Origin: an uncultured Halieaceae bacterium
GTDB lineage: Bacteria > Pseudomonadota > Gammaproteobacteria > Pseudomonadales > Halieaceae
Assembly: GCA_913056165.1 (NCBI GenBank)
Contig: CAJXMD010000021.1
Coordinates: 1-36,710, forward strand
Direction: 5' to 3'
DNA: 36,710 nucleotides
Below, piece after piece: positions 1 through 8,833 of the stretch (its first letter is position 1; the number at the start of each line of letters is the position of its first letter). The translations under genes and the position numbers were made by a program. Under the pieces are notes generated by a model. It was given only the letters and a program-made list of their open reading frames with translations. It made no database searches and was not told the DNA's origin.

Positions 1-597
1 TGTACCGAGATCGTTGTCATCTTCGCCGTTAAGCGCCATCAGCGCAGAACCGCAGATGATTGGCGTGTCGTCGCCAGGGAACTCGTAAGTGTCGAGAAGC
101 TCACGAAGCTCCATCTCAACAAGCTCTTTCATCTCTTCGAATTCTTCGGTGTCAACGCCACCACAGTCTTCTGCAAGAAGGTCAGCTTTGTTGAGGAAGA
201 CTACGATGTATGGAACACCTACCTGACGTGAAAGCAGGATGTGCTCGCGCGTCTGAGGCATAGGGCCGTCAGTCGCACCACATACAAGGATAGCGCCGTC
301 CATCTGCGCAGCACCTGTAATCATGTTCTTAACGTAGTCCGCGTGTCCGGGGCAATCTACGTGTGCGTAGTGACGGTCGTTTGACTCGTACTCTACGTGT
401 GAGGTTGCGATCGTGATACCACGCTCACGCTCTTCAGGTGCGTTGTCGATACCGTCAAACGCAACTGCCTCACCACCAAATACTTCAGAGCACACACGTG
501 TCAACGCTGCAGTCAGTGTTGTCTTACCGTGGTCAACGTGCCCAATTGTTCCCACGTTTACGTGGGGTTTACTACGCTCAAATGCTTCTTTAGCCAT
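1..597 (-). CDS. tuf: Elongation factor Tu, N-terminal part (runs off the window)
   Basis: GTPase that delivers aminoacyl-tRNA to the ribosome in the cytoplasm. The 199 visible codons begin [20 protein letters not shown] and carry the P-loop GHVDHGKT, the switch II motif DCPGHADY and the NKAD base-recognition motif. The 3' half lies beyond position 1. The start ATG (complement of 595-597) has an AGGAGAGGG ribosome site seven bases or so upstream. It lies downstream of three tRNA genes on the same strand, the classical tyr-gly-thr-tufB arrangement of gammaproteobacteria, so it is probably co-transcribed with them. Compared with E. coli the region after NKAD has a longer acidic insert (residues [12 protein letters not shown]), a form known in several gammaproteobacteria. 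Identity is certain. Confidence 0.98.
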   Translation of the reverse strand, partial: MAKEAFERSKPHVNVGTIGHVDHGKTTLTAALTRVCSEVFGGEAVAFDGIDNAPEERERGITIATSHVEYESNDRHYAHVDCPGHADYVKNMITGAAQMDGAILVCGATDGPMPQTREHILLSRQVGVPYIVVFLNKADLLAEDCGGVDTEEFEEMKELVEMELRELLDTYEFPGDDTPIICGSALMALNGEDDNDLGT

Positions 598-759
598 TGC
601 GACCCTCTCCTGGTCAATTTCGCATTACTTCCCGACGCCAACGCGCCTTACTCAATTAAGCACACCTACCGCTGTGTACCTCACTCAGTATAGGCCGTGG
701 CCTCTACTGCTTTGACCGCCGGAGCGGTCGAACAAACACCTCAGGGCGCCTGCTCAAAT

Positions 760-835
<76 letters not shown>

Positions 836-852
836 AAAACTGCTGCCCTGTT

Positions 853-926
<74 letters not shown>

Positions 927-997
927 GGTAACTGCTTACCTACCCCGGGACCCACACCAGCCATCGGAAGTTCAATGACCCCCGCCGGCGTTATCCT

Positions 998-1081
998 TGG
1001 TGGAGGGGGGTGGATTCGAACCACCGAAGCTCGCGCGTCAGATTTACAGTCTGATCCCTTTGGCCACTCGGGAACCCCTCC
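998..1081 (-). tRNA. tRNA-Tyr (anticodon GTA)
   Basis: Minus-strand class II tRNA of 84 bases with acceptor GGAGGGG/CCCCTCC, anticodon loop CTGTAAA flanked by CAGA/TCTG, a long variable arm and an encoded CCA end (complement of 998-1000). It is the first gene after the promoter at 1094-1122. Confidence 0.96.
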
Positions 1082-1093
1082 AAGAGGGCGCAC

Positions 1094-1122
1094 ATTCTCG
1101 TGACGTCGACAGCCGATGTCAA
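1094..1122 (-). promoter_or_regulatory. Sigma-70 promoter of the tRNA-tuf operon
   Basis: On the minus strand a perfect -35 box TTGACA (complement of 1117-1122) is followed after 17 bases by GAGAAT (complement of 1094-1099), a four of six match to the -10 box. The next bases, GTGCGCCC, form a G+C-rich discriminator of the sort found at stringently controlled stable-RNA promoters. The first tRNA begins 12 bases beyond the -10 box. The stringent-control reading is inference. Confidence 0.8.
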
Positions 1123-1174
1123 CCGGTTTGTCCCGTATTTATGCGCGCTCCGGGGCAATCGGGGACTTCTGCAC

Positions 1175-1203
1175 AAAAAAAACCGAGGTCCTCGGGGCCT
1201 CGG
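1175..1203 (-). terminator. Rho-independent terminator of the FabG-like gene
   Basis: On the minus strand CCGAGG (complement of 1198-1203) pairs with CCTCGG (complement of 1183-1188), and eight T residues follow (complement of 1175-1182). It sits about 40 bases past the stop of the reductase gene and upstream of the tRNA promoter, so it separates the two units. Confidence 0.85.
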
Positions 1204-1245
1204 CTTGATTTTTGGGGCTTTTGGCCCTCTTCGGGACTCGTGAGG

Positions 1246-2007
1246 CTACCAGCGCAGCCCGCCATCCACCTCGAAAACACGCCCTGAAATGTAGTCATTT
1301 TCAAAGATCGTGATCGCCATTTGGGCAATTTCCGCCGGATCCCCGAGCCTTTTGAGGGGAATACCCGCTGACATCTTCTCCAATGCCTCGGGTTTCATGC
1401 TCATCACCATTTCAGTGGCCATGAATCCAGGGGCGATCGCCCCTGTGCGGATATTGTAGCGAGCCAGCTCCTTAGCCCAGGACACGGTCATCGCTGCAAC
1501 GCCTGCTTTGGTTGCCGAATAATTGGTTTGACCCATATTCCCAGCCTTTGAAATGCTGGAGATATTGACGATGACCCCCTCTGATCCGGTTTTGATCATA
1601 TGGGTAGCCGCCTCACGACCGCAGAGAAATGAACCCGTCAGGTTGACGTCAATAACCAGCTGCCACTGGGCCAGGCTCATCCGGTCGACGATTTCCCCAT
1701 CCTTGACCTTGAGCATCAGCCCGTCGCGGGTGATCCCCGCGTTGTTGATCAGACCGTTGAGCTGTCCAAATCGGGACACAATCGCCTCAAAGGCGCCCGT
1801 GACCTCCTCTTCTGCCGCCACGTTGGTCCGATGGGTCATCACCTCAACACCAGTCGATGCCAGCGATTCCGCGGCGGACGCCAGAGATTCCTCATTCACA
1901 TCAAGCAGCGCCAGCTTGGCGCCTTTTTCTGCCAGACCCTTGGCCATCGCGAGGCCAAGGCCCTGTGCGCCGCCGGTCACGACGACGACTTTATCCCGTA
2001 ATTCCAT
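1246..2007 (-). CDS. Short-chain dehydrogenase, FabG-like 3-oxoacyl-ACP reductase family
   Basis: NAD(P)H-dependent ketone reductase of the classical SDR family, cytoplasmic; a 3-oxoacyl-ACP or acetoacetyl-CoA-type substrate is likely but cannot be fixed. The nucleotide-binding motif TGGAQGLG lies near residues 12-19, the NNAG motif in the middle, then the catalytic Ser in NISSIS and the YSATK Tyr/Lys pair. It ends with the FabG-like signature ISGRVFEVDGGLRW. I chose the ATG at 2007 because GAGGAA lies six bases upstream; a GTG six bases earlier is in frame but would overlap that site. The length of 253 residues is normal for the family. It is a stand-alone gene, not next to acp or fabD, so it is probably not the essential fabG. 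Confidence 0.9.
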   Translation of the reverse strand: MELRDKVVVVTGGAQGLGLAMAKGLAEKGAKLALLDVNEESLASAAESLASTGVEVMTHRTNVAAEEEVTGAFEAIVSRFGQLNGLINNAGITRDGLMLKVKDGEIVDRMSLAQWQLVIDVNLTGSFLCGREAATHMIKTGSEGVIVNISSISKAGNMGQTNYSATKAGVAAMTVSWAKELARYNIRTGAIAPGFMATEMVMSMKPEALEKMSAGIPLKRLGDPAEIAQMAITIFENDYISGRVFEVDGGLRW

Positions 2008-2094
2008 GTTCACTTCCTCACCGCATCAGTTTCAACGCGGCGGGAGTTTATCGGAATTTATTGGCTCATGCTTGAATTGAGGCCGTTAGACGAA

Positions 2095-2316
2095 CTATCG
2101 GTTCCCCCGCGGGCCGTCTCGAACTTCCTCACGCTTACATTCACGCTTGTCTTTACCCACTCGGCCCTCGTCCTGACGGCAGTCCCTGCGGTCCTGACGC
2201 TCGTCTGAGCGACCCCGCTCGTCTCGCCGATCCTGACGGTCATCTCGATCAGCCAGGGCCAAGCCGCCTCCGAGGGCCAGCACTAAGGTTACGATAAGGG
2301 TGATTGTTTGCTTCAT
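2095..2316 (-). CDS. Small exported Arg/Asp-rich protein
   Basis: A 73-residue protein with a clear signal peptide (MKQTITLIVTLVLALGG, cleavage expected after ALA). The rest is very hydrophilic and built from alternating Arg, Asp and Glu, with short repeats such as DDRQDRRDERG and DERQDRRD and two Cys residues. The start has AAGGAG eight bases upstream. I do not recognise a family. The repetitive charged mature part suggests a disordered periplasmic protein, possibly ion binding, but nothing in the sequence proves a role. Confidence 0.7.
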   Translation of the reverse strand: MKQTITLIVTLVLALGGGLALADRDDRQDRRDERGRSDERQDRRDCRQDEGRVGKDKRECKREEVRDGPRGNR

Positions 2317-2515
2317 GAGAGAGGCTCCTTTTTCCTGTTACTTACCTAAATCGTTAAATACTGGCACCAACACTGGCTAGTGCTTGCAGTAGCTACACGA
2401 TGAACGGAATCTGCGATCGCGCCCAGCCGCCTTGTGCATCAAATAGCGTCACGTTACCCGCCCTGCTTTAAATGTGACCCTGCCTGATCTAGAGTCCGAA
2501 AGTCAAAGGCCCATC

Positions 2516-2547
2516 GAAAACTTTTTCGGTGCTGCTAACAAGTTTTC
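2516..2547. repeat. Inverted repeat, 8-base arms
   Basis: GAAAACTT (2516-2523) and AAGTTTTC (2540-2547) are perfect complements separated by 16 bases, upstream of the DUF3012 gene. No T-run follows on either strand, so it is not a standard terminator. It may be a regulatory hairpin or chance. Confidence 0.35.
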
Positions 2548-2594
2548 AGATATTAATTTGAAGGCGTTGATCAATCGCCGCAGGAGATAACTCG

Positions 2595-2921
2595 ATGTTG
2601 CACCTCAGCCAAATTACTCGATGTCAAACCAAACAGCCGATCTCATTGCTTATTGCCATGACCGCGATGCTGCTGGTGGCGGGCTGTGCCGACAAGCCCG
2701 GGAGCGAAGGCTGGTGCAGCGCTCTGAGCGAGAGAGACAAATCCTCATGGACAGGCGAGGAAGCCAAGACCTACGCACGTCACTGTATTTTGGAGAGCAC
2801 CACCGTGGGCAGTGACGCCTGGTGCAAGAATCTGGAAGAGACGCCCAAGGGGGACTGGACCACCCAAGAGGTTGCCGACTACGCCCAGTACTGTACCGTC
2901 AAAAAAGTGACCGGCGAGTGA
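2595..2921 (+). CDS. DUF3012-family lipoprotein with two repeat units
   Basis: Predicted outer-membrane or periplasmic lipoprotein of 108 residues. A hydrophobic stretch ends in the lipobox LVAGC, so Cys31 should be lipidated. The mature part contains two copies of the DUF3012 motif: GSEGWCSALSERDKSSW (near residues 36-52) and GSDAWCKNLEETPKGDW (near 72-88). Each is followed by a T-x-E-(A/V)-x-x-YA-x-(H/Y)C segment, giving paired Cys residues. AGGAG precedes the ATG at 2595; the in-frame ATG at 2658 would shorten the signal peptide to a few hydrophobic residues and is less likely. The function of the family is unknown. Single-unit members are usual as far as I know, so the doublet is noteworthy. 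Confidence 0.85.
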   Translation: MLHLSQITRCQTKQPISLLIAMTAMLLVAGCADKPGSEGWCSALSERDKSSWTGEEAKTYARHCILESTTVGSDAWCKNLEETPKGDWTTQEVADYAQYCTVKKVTGE

Positions 2922-3166
2922 CCCGAGGTCTACGACGACAGGCAATTTAAGGGCTGAAGTAACACCAGCCCCCCCCCACAAACCGGGTCCACCGGCACAG
3001 GGACCCGATCCCTACCCCTGTCAGCGGCCACATCTGAGCCCGCCCTTTTAGGCAGCAGCTTCAGCGCAACGCTGAGACGCCCACAACGCCGGAACTTGTG
3101 CTCCAATCAAAGTTTGCTAATGTGCTTTGGTGCCTGAGTACCAATGGATCGCAAGAGAGGGCAACC

Positions 3167-4072
3167 ATGATCGATAACATCATGGCCATCATGCAGGACG
3201 ACCTCGTCATGATGGCCCTTCCGCTTTTTTTCCTCGCACTGCTGATCGAGTGGCTGTGGGCCAGAAAGCAGCTACGCCCCATCTATGAGCACGCCGATTT
3301 TATGACGTCGATGGGCGTCATGGTGCTCACGGTGTTCGTCGATCTGATTCCGAAAATTCTGCTACTTGCCCTGATGTTCGTTTGTTATGACGTCTCACCT
3401 TTTAAAGGGATGGTCGACCGAACCCTGCCCTGGTGGGTTTTGCTATTTTTCCTGGACGATCTCACTTACTACCTGTTTCACCGGGGGAACCACGAGGTCC
3501 GTCTGATGTGGGCGGGCCATGTCTCTCACCACAATTCCCAGTACTACAACCTGGGCACGGCTCTGCGCCAAGGTGTCGGTGAGCGCGTTGCAAAATACCT
3601 GTTCTGGTGTCCGCTGGCGCTGCTGGGGTTTGATCCCGTCATGATCGTCACCATGCTGAGCATCAGCCTCATCTATCAATATTGGCTGCACACCGAAGCG
3701 GTTGATCGCATGCCACGCTGGTTCGAATTTATTTTCAACACCCCCTCTCATCATCGGGTCCACCACGGGTCCAATGTTCGCTATCTAGACCGAAACCATG
3801 GGGCCACCCTGATCATCTGGGATCGACTTTTCGGTACTTTTAGTGAGGAGCTGGAAGCTGAGCCCGTTCGCTACGGCCTCACCAAGAACATTGAGACCCA
3901 CAAGGTCATGCGTGTCGCCTTTGATGAATACAAAAACATCGCCCACGACATGAAGCGCGCCTCGCGATGGCGAGACAAACTTGGCTACCTCTTCAAGGCG
4001 CCCGGTTGGTCCCATGACGGTGAAGACAAGCGATCCAACACATTACGAAAAAATCTCGCGTTGAATCCCTAG
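3167..4072 (+). CDS. Sterol desaturase / fatty-acid hydroxylase family membrane protein
   Basis: Integral-membrane di-iron enzyme of the fatty acid hydroxylase superfamily (301 residues). Hydrophobic segments near residues 15-30, 50-90 and 165-185 flank the histidine clusters: HRGNH, HVSHH, a His in HTEAVDRMP, and HRVHHG followed by NHGATLIIWDRLFGTF. These ligate the two irons in the family. Substrates in bacteria include sterols, carotenoids and alkyl-glycerols, and none can be chosen here. I start at the ATG at 3167 because GAGAGGG lies just upstream; the frame is open for 23 more codons without a ribosome site. It stands alone, with no sterol genes nearby. Confidence 0.88.
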   Translation: MIDNIMAIMQDDLVMMALPLFFLALLIEWLWARKQLRPIYEHADFMTSMGVMVLTVFVDLIPKILLLALMFVCYDVSPFKGMVDRTLPWWVLLFFLDDLTYYLFHRGNHEVRLMWAGHVSHHNSQYYNLGTALRQGVGERVAKYLFWCPLALLGFDPVMIVTMLSISLIYQYWLHTEAVDRMPRWFEFIFNTPSHHRVHHGSNVRYLDRNHGATLIIWDRLFGTFSEELEAEPVRYGLTKNIETHKVMRVAFDEYKNIAHDMKRASRWRDKLGYLFKAPGWSHDGEDKRSNTLRKNLALNP

Positions 4073-4145
4073 CGGTCTGATAGAGACTCTTCAAGCTAGC
4101 CTCCATAGCTATGCCTTCGTTTATCTGCTGTGGCACCGGGGCGTC

Positions 4146-4673
4146 CTAAGTCAGCTCCAAACTGTATTTCTGAAAAGTCGTGTCAGCCTTATAACCCAAT
4201 TTCAGGTAGAGGCTTTTGGCTGTTTGGTTGGTGTGTGCGGTCTCAAGGTCCAGACGGGCAGCGCCGTCTTTTAGGGCGAAATCTGCCGCAGCGTTCATCA
4301 AGGCAGTCGCGACACCATGCTTCCGCGCAGCGGGAAGCACAAACAGGTCGTACAGCACGTAGTAAGGCACCAGGTCCACGGAGCACAGCGCGGGGTACAA
4401 CTGAGTGAAGCCTATCGCGGGATTCGACCCGGGTTTCTCCTGAGAAGCCTGCTGATTTTCCTCCCCAGCTGAAACGGCCTGCATCTCTGCCATAAAAATC
4501 ACCGACCGGTGCTGATCAAGGTTCTCGGTGAGCCACGCCGCTGCTGCGGCTCTGTCCGATGGGCATTGATAAAATTGACGGTAGCCATCAAACAGGGGCA
4601 CCAACGCGGGAACATCCTGCAAGACGGCTTGCCGGCAGGTAAATTGTGTCTGGTCGCCGAGGACATCGGACAT
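4146..4673 (-). CDS. GNAT-family N-acetyltransferase
   Basis: A 175-residue acyltransferase that should use acetyl-CoA in the cytoplasm; the acceptor is unknown. The acetyl-CoA pyrophosphate loop is seen in ARKHGVATALM and the C-terminal motif in TAHTNQTAKSLYLKLGY, typical of GNAT enzymes. An internal stretch rich in Gln and Glu (AGEENQQASQEKPG) is an unusual polar insert between strands. I prefer the ATG at 4673 (MSDVLGDQ), which has a GGGGG tract upstream, to a TTG eight codons earlier. It is divergent from the tandem-repeat region and has no operon partner. Confidence 0.85.
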   Translation of the reverse strand: MSDVLGDQTQFTCRQAVLQDVPALVPLFDGYRQFYQCPSDRAAAAAWLTENLDQHRSVIFMAEMQAVSAGEENQQASQEKPGSNPAIGFTQLYPALCSVDLVPYYVLYDLFVLPAARKHGVATALMNAAADFALKDGAARLDLETAHTNQTAKSLYLKLGYKADTTFQKYSLELT

Positions 4674-5093
4674 GGTTATTTTTCCCCCGGGGCTCAAAAC
4701 CCAACAACACTCTGTTTAGAGGATGATGCCTCGCTCCCCTTATCAGGTCCACTTCCACCAGGTCCACTCCTACCAGGTCCACTTCGCCAAATAACGGGCG
4801 CCGCGCAAGCCAGAGCCTATTCGCAATAAGCTACAACCTATGTAAGACCCCGTAGCCGCGGAAGCTGGCCCATATTGATTGTCAAAAACCAACACCCATC
4901 AAAGCCAGCACTTATCAAAAGCCGGCATAGGGGCCAGCTGAGGATCAATTACCTACAAATGAGGTTTACTGTTGCCCTGCCAATACGTTGAAAAGCATTG
5001 CACCCTCAGCGCTGTTCTATTGCTCACGATGCAACCGCGATCAAGACCCGACGTAAACCGGCAAAAGTTGCTACCACTATGGAGATCACAGCA
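4674..5093. other. Intergenic region, mostly featureless
   Basis: No convincing gene on either strand. The only structure is the triple 15-base repeat at 4744-4788, listed separately. The start of the downstream secreted protein is placed at 5094. Confidence 0.6.
4744..4788. repeat. Three tandem 15-base repeats
   Basis: The unit CAGGTCCACTTCCAC is repeated three times head to tail with two or three changes per copy. It could be translated on the minus strand as a DLVGV/DLVEV-like repeat, but no gene extends from it. It probably arose by slippage. Confidence 0.7.
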
Positions 5094-5348
5094 ATGAAGA
5101 CAACCCAAGTCCTTGGAACCCTGATTTTTTCTGCTGCGCTTGCGCTGACCTCAACCGCCCATGCCAAAGGCGCCGGCGATGAGCTGATGGCTGCGATGAA
5201 GGCCTGCAAGGCTGACAGCAAGGCCATGAAGGCTGCCGAGAGCATGATCAAGAAACACGGCGGGTCACCAAGCGATGATCAGGTCGATGACTTCATCGAT
5301 ACTCTGGATGATGACCTGATTGATTGCATCGATGACAACCTCGACTGA
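5094..5348 (+). CDS. Small exported helical protein
   Basis: An 84-residue protein with a signal peptide (MKTTQVLGTLIFSAALALTS, cleavage after AHA). The mature part is Lys- and Met-rich in its first half (MAAMKACKADSKAMKAAES) and very acidic in its second (Asp-rich repeats such as DDQVDDFIDTLDDDLIDC). It has two Cys residues that could form a disulphide in the periplasm. GGAG lies nine bases before the chosen ATG; a longer in-frame reading from 4998 has no signal and no ribosome site. I do not recognise the family. The acidic half suggests cation binding, as inference only. Confidence 0.7.
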   Translation: MKTTQVLGTLIFSAALALTSTAHAKGAGDELMAAMKACKADSKAMKAAESMIKKHGGSPSDDQVDDFIDTLDDDLIDCIDDNLD

Positions 5349-5375
5349 TCGGAAACGCGCTTAGTTCTGGTCTGG

Positions 5376-7352
5376 CTAATTAGCCAGAGCTGGCAAATCC
5401 CGGTATAGCTCGAGGGCTTCGGGGTTTGCCAGCGCATCCGTATTTTTCACCTCGATCCCGTGAATCACATTACGCACGGCTAGCTCCACGATCTTGCCGC
5501 TCAAAGTCCTCGGGATATCTGCAACTGGAAGGATAATCGCAGGCACGTGGCGGTTGGTGGTGTTGCGCCTAATCGTTTCGCGGATCTGCTCTGCCAGCTC
5601 CGGGGTCAGCGTTAGTCCTTCTCGTAGCACCACAAACAGAACCACTCGCACATCATCCTGCCACTCCTGGCCGATAACGATGCTCTCGACCACAGCATCA
5701 ATCTTCTCGACCTGCCGATAAATCTCCGCGGTGCCTATTCGCACTCCCCCGGGATTTAGCACCGCGTCCGAGCGACCATGAATAATCACGCCACCCTCTG
5801 CCGTGATTTCCCCGTAATCCCCGTGGCACCACACATTGTCAAAACGATCGAAATAGGCCTGGTGGTACTTCGTCCCGGCCGAGTCACCCCAAAAACCAAT
5901 TGGCATGCTCGGGAACGGTTTGGTGCACACCAACTCGCCCTTGCCGCGCTCCAGAGACTCGCCATCATCACCCCAGAACTCAACCGCCATGCCCAAGCCC
6001 TTGCACTGGATTTGGCCGGCGTAAACGGGAAGCGTGGGACAGCCTCCCACAAAACACGAAATAATATCGGTGCCCCCGGCGATGGATGACAGGCAGACAT
6101 CTGCCTTGAACTCGCGGTAGACGTAGTCAAAGCTTTCATGGGCCAGCGGCGACCCCGTCGAAAGGATTGTCCGCAGACTCCCCAGATCGTGACTCACTCG
6201 CGGTTTACTATCGGCTTTTTCCAGGGCGCTGATAAATTTGGCACTGGTGCCAAAGACCGTGATCTTCTCTCTGTCGATGGCGTCGAGAAGCAACCGGCCC
6301 TGATAAGCAAAAGGCGATCCATCATAAAGAACAAGGGTTGCGCCGCTTGCCAGCCCAGACACCAGCCAGTTCCACATCATCCAGCCACAGGTCGTGAAGT
6401 AAAAGAAGACATCGTCCCTTCCCAGATCGCAATGGAGCTGGTGCTCTTTCAGATGCTGGAGCAAGGTGCCCCCGGCTCCGTGGACAATGCACTTGGGGAC
6501 ACCGGTAGTCCCCGAGGAATACATAATGTAGAGCGGGTGATCGAAGGGTAGCTGTTCAAACTCGAGTGTCGTGGTGTCGCTGTGCCTACCAATATAATCC
6601 GCGAATAACGCGGCGCGAGGCAGAGAGCCAAGAGAGGGTTGAGGCTCTAGTAGCGGCACCACCACAACCTGCTCCAGGCTAGGCAGGCTATTAATTAGCG
6701 ATTCAACGCGCGGTAGCACTTGATGCTGCTTCTGGTTGTACAGGTAGCCATCGGTAACGAAGAGCACTTTTGGCGCCGCCTGACCGAAACGGTCCATCAC
6801 TCCCTGAAAGCCAAAGTCAGGAGAGCAGGAGGTCCAGATGGCGCCAAGACTTGCAGTCGCCAGCATGGCGATCACGGTCTCTGGGATATTTGGCATCAGA
6901 CCGGCCACCCGGTCACCCACCCCTACCCCCTGCTGTCTCAACGCAGCGGCGAGTTTTGCCACCTGGAGATGCAGGTCCGCAAAGCTGATCTCCCGTCGGG
7001 ACCCATCCTCCAACAAGCCAATCAGGGCGACCCCTTGATCCCGCCGTTGCAACAGATTCTCGGCAAAATTCAACCGCGCATCCGGGAACCAAACAGCCCC
7101 CGGCATCCTGTCTCCATGAAGGACGACCGTGTCGCTGGTAGCGCTTGCTGTTACACCACAAAATCGCCACACCATTGGCCAAAACTGCTCGGGGTTCTCT
7201 ATCGACCAGCGATAGAGACTCGGGTAATCGGGTATGTTTATTCCGTGAGTCGCCTCGACCTGTTCACGGAAACGATTAATCGCCGCACCCGATGCGCGCG
7301 GCGCCGACGGAGTCCACAAAGGCAATAAAGGTTCACTCACTGACTTACTCAC
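5376..7352 (-). CDS. Acetoacetyl-CoA synthetase
   Basis: ATP-dependent ligase of the ANL superfamily that activates acetoacetate to acetoacetyl-CoA, feeding ketone bodies or polyhydroxyalkanoate products into central metabolism. The 658 residues match the usual length. The ATP-binding P-loop YSSGTTGVPK is near residue 270 and the catalytic Lys of the C-terminal hinge domain is Lys620 in TLSGKIVELAV. The N-terminal sequence, with PLWTPS and a YPSLYRWSIENPEQFW stretch, is typical of acetoacetyl- rather than acetyl-CoA synthetases. The start is a GTG at 7352, with only a weak purine-rich site before it. The FabG-like reductase at 1246 could act on the same acyl-CoA pool. Confidence 0.93.
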   Translation of the reverse strand: MSKSVSEPLLPLWTPSAPRASGAAINRFREQVEATHGINIPDYPSLYRWSIENPEQFWPMVWRFCGVTASATSDTVVLHGDRMPGAVWFPDARLNFAENLLQRRDQGVALIGLLEDGSRREISFADLHLQVAKLAAALRQQGVGVGDRVAGLMPNIPETVIAMLATASLGAIWTSCSPDFGFQGVMDRFGQAAPKVLFVTDGYLYNQKQHQVLPRVESLINSLPSLEQVVVVPLLEPQPSLGSLPRAALFADYIGRHSDTTTLEFEQLPFDHPLYIMYSSGTTGVPKCIVHGAGGTLLQHLKEHQLHCDLGRDDVFFYFTTCGWMMWNWLVSGLASGATLVLYDGSPFAYQGRLLLDAIDREKITVFGTSAKFISALEKADSKPRVSHDLGSLRTILSTGSPLAHESFDYVYREFKADVCLSSIAGGTDIISCFVGGCPTLPVYAGQIQCKGLGMAVEFWGDDGESLERGKGELVCTKPFPSMPIGFWGDSAGTKYHQAYFDRFDNVWCHGDYGEITAEGGVIIHGRSDAVLNPGGVRIGTAEIYRQVEKIDAVVESIVIGQEWQDDVRVVLFVVLREGLTLTPELAEQIRETIRRNTTNRHVPAIILPVADIPRTLSGKIVELAVRNVIHGIEVKNTDALANPEALELYRDLPALAN

Positions 7353-7535
7353 ATGCTCGCTCTCACTCGGGCGGGCGCTTCACCCCTTCCCGCGAGGTCC
7401 ACTACTTTTCTTTTTTACAGACCGCTTCTCTTCTCTCGGACTCGCCTGACACATTTCGCCATAATTCATGGGCAGATGACAGGTTTCATCCCCGGGGTGA
7501 TCAGATTTTTTAGGCCTAATGACAGGAGTCAATCC

Positions 7536-8177
7536 ATGGAGACTCCAATGAACCTGCATTTGAACCCCAAATCAGACCCATCCCCATTTCGATTCAACCC
7601 TTTTGTCCAGCTCGGGACGGGGCTGGCGCTAATACTGATTCACCCCTGGGCCGCTTCGGAACCCGCTTCCTCGCGCCTGTTTACGACAGCTTCCGGGTCG
7701 TCCTACGTGGTGTTCCAAAGTGACAACACCCCGGATAACTACCTGTCGATTCATTTTGATCCCGCTACTGAGTGCAGCGCTACCTCCACGGTCCTCGACT
7801 ATTACTTTGGCGACGCCTCCGATGATACGGACAATAGCTGGGCGTCTATTGACGGCTCCGTCGTGGCTTCCGCCGTCAGAATAGGCTCAGACGTCGGCCC
7901 AGTCGATAAAGTCAGCGCAACCCTTCAGTTTGATTACGAAACACTGCCCGAGGGCGACATTGGGCTTATCTCCGTCAGTTTTCCCGCGTCATCAGAAACC
8001 ATTGAACACCTTCGCACCGGAGACACCACCGAGCTTTACTACACGGGTGCCGACGGTGAATGGGTAGGAAGGATTTCTTATCCTGTGGCGAACGGCCGCT
8101 CGGATCTCACCGAGGCTATTCGCTACTGTTATTCCAAACAGGGACCCCACCAACTCGCTGTTGAGTTGGAGTTTTAG
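7536..8177 (+). CDS. Hypothetical exported protein
   Basis: A 213-residue protein with a hydrophobic segment near residues 25-40 (LGTGLALILIHPWAAS) that looks like a signal peptide after a long polar N-terminus. The mature region is rich in Ser, Thr, Asp and Tyr and contains beta-type strands (DKVSATLQFDYETLPEGDIG, GEWVGRISYPV). Two Cys residues (in ATECSA and IRYCYS) could pair. CAGGAG lies seven bases before the ATG at 7536. No family is recognised. It is divergently placed from acetoacetyl-CoA synthetase. Confidence 0.7.
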   Translation: METPMNLHLNPKSDPSPFRFNPFVQLGTGLALILIHPWAASEPASSRLFTTASGSSYVVFQSDNTPDNYLSIHFDPATECSATSTVLDYYFGDASDDTDNSWASIDGSVVASAVRIGSDVGPVDKVSATLQFDYETLPEGDIGLISVSFPASSETIEHLRTGDTTELYYTGADGEWVGRISYPVANGRSDLTEAIRYCYSKQGPHQLAVELEF

Positions 8178-8183
8178 ATCGGC

Positions 8184-8579
8184 CTAAGACCGGTTTTCGC
8201 GCCCACTTCCGTGCACCGATCCTGCTCGAGTCCGTAGTTGATTGTGGGTGTCGAGATTTGAGAGCGCAGACAGGCGATCTTTCTTCTCTTCCTCAGAGCC
8301 TGCCTGGCCCAAAGACGGGCTCTCGGAGGTTGATTCCGACTCGGGCCTAAACTGGAGCAATACAAAAATCAACGCACCATAAACAATAATGATTTTGCCG
8401 ATGAGTGCGTAAATAACAGTGTCCGGATAGGTCTCCTCCAGATATGCCGCGACATCCTGATACAAAATAGAGCTCGCCCAGGCAAACAGCAGCACCGCAA
8501 CCATGCGAAAAAGTTTTACCCGGTACTTGCTCGCCAAATGGAGCAAGGCCGAGTACTTGATGATACGGAACAGTGACAT
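8184..8579 (-). CDS. Hypothetical membrane protein with two TM segments
   Basis: 131 residues. Two hydrophobic helices (FRMVAVLLFAWASSILY near residues 24-40 and VIYALIGKIIIVYGALIFVLL near 55-76) form a hairpin, and a long hydrophilic tail rich in Ser, Glu and Arg follows. No known motif. It ends seven bases beyond the convergent stop of the preceding exported protein, and the next minus-strand gene (8594-8833) stops only 14 bases before its start, so the two minus-strand genes may form an operon. Confidence 0.65.
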   Translation of the reverse strand: MSLFRIIKYSALLHLASKYRVKLFRMVAVLLFAWASSILYQDVAAYLEETYPDTVIYALIGKIIIVYGALIFVLLQFRPESESTSESPSLGQAGSEEEKKDRLSALSNLDTHNQLRTRAGSVHGSGRENRS

Positions 8580-8593
8580 CTCAAATACCCGGC

Positions 8594-8833
8594 TCAGATA
8601 CCAATGTTGATGCCGAGCAACAGCGCCGCCACGCCGAATCCCTTCCAGCCGATGCCGGACCAGATATCCCGCTCCTTTTCGGCGACCAGATATTCCAGCT
8701 CTTCCTCACTATAGCTATCTTCCGTACGCCCGGCGTGGATCATGTCCTTGCGAACACCCGCTATGGCACGATCGCGCAAGCGCTGCCTTAAAAATTTGGG
8801 TACCGGGCTTTTGCTCTGCTTGCCTTGCTCCAT
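8594..8833 (-). CDS. Small protein with C-terminal TM segment
   Basis: A 79-residue protein. The first 55 residues are basic and acidic with a probable helix (SYSEEELEYLVAEKERDIW). The last 20 form a short hydrophobic segment (GFGVAALLLGINIGI) that could anchor it in the membrane. The reading frame stays open upstream to 9316, but that part overlaps the plus-strand gene at 9090 and has no protein-like features, so I start at the ATG at 8833. It lies directly upstream of the two-TM protein gene. Function unknown. Confidence 0.55.
   Translation of the reverse strand: MEQGKQSKSPVPKFLRQRLRDRAIAGVRKDMIHAGRTEDSYSEEELEYLVAEKERDIWSGIGWKGFGVAALLLGINIGI

Noticed and set aside
4588..4782. Minus-strand frame with DLVGV/DLVEV repeats
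   Set aside because: It overlaps the acetyltransferase gene and comes from the short tandem repeat; no ribosome site.
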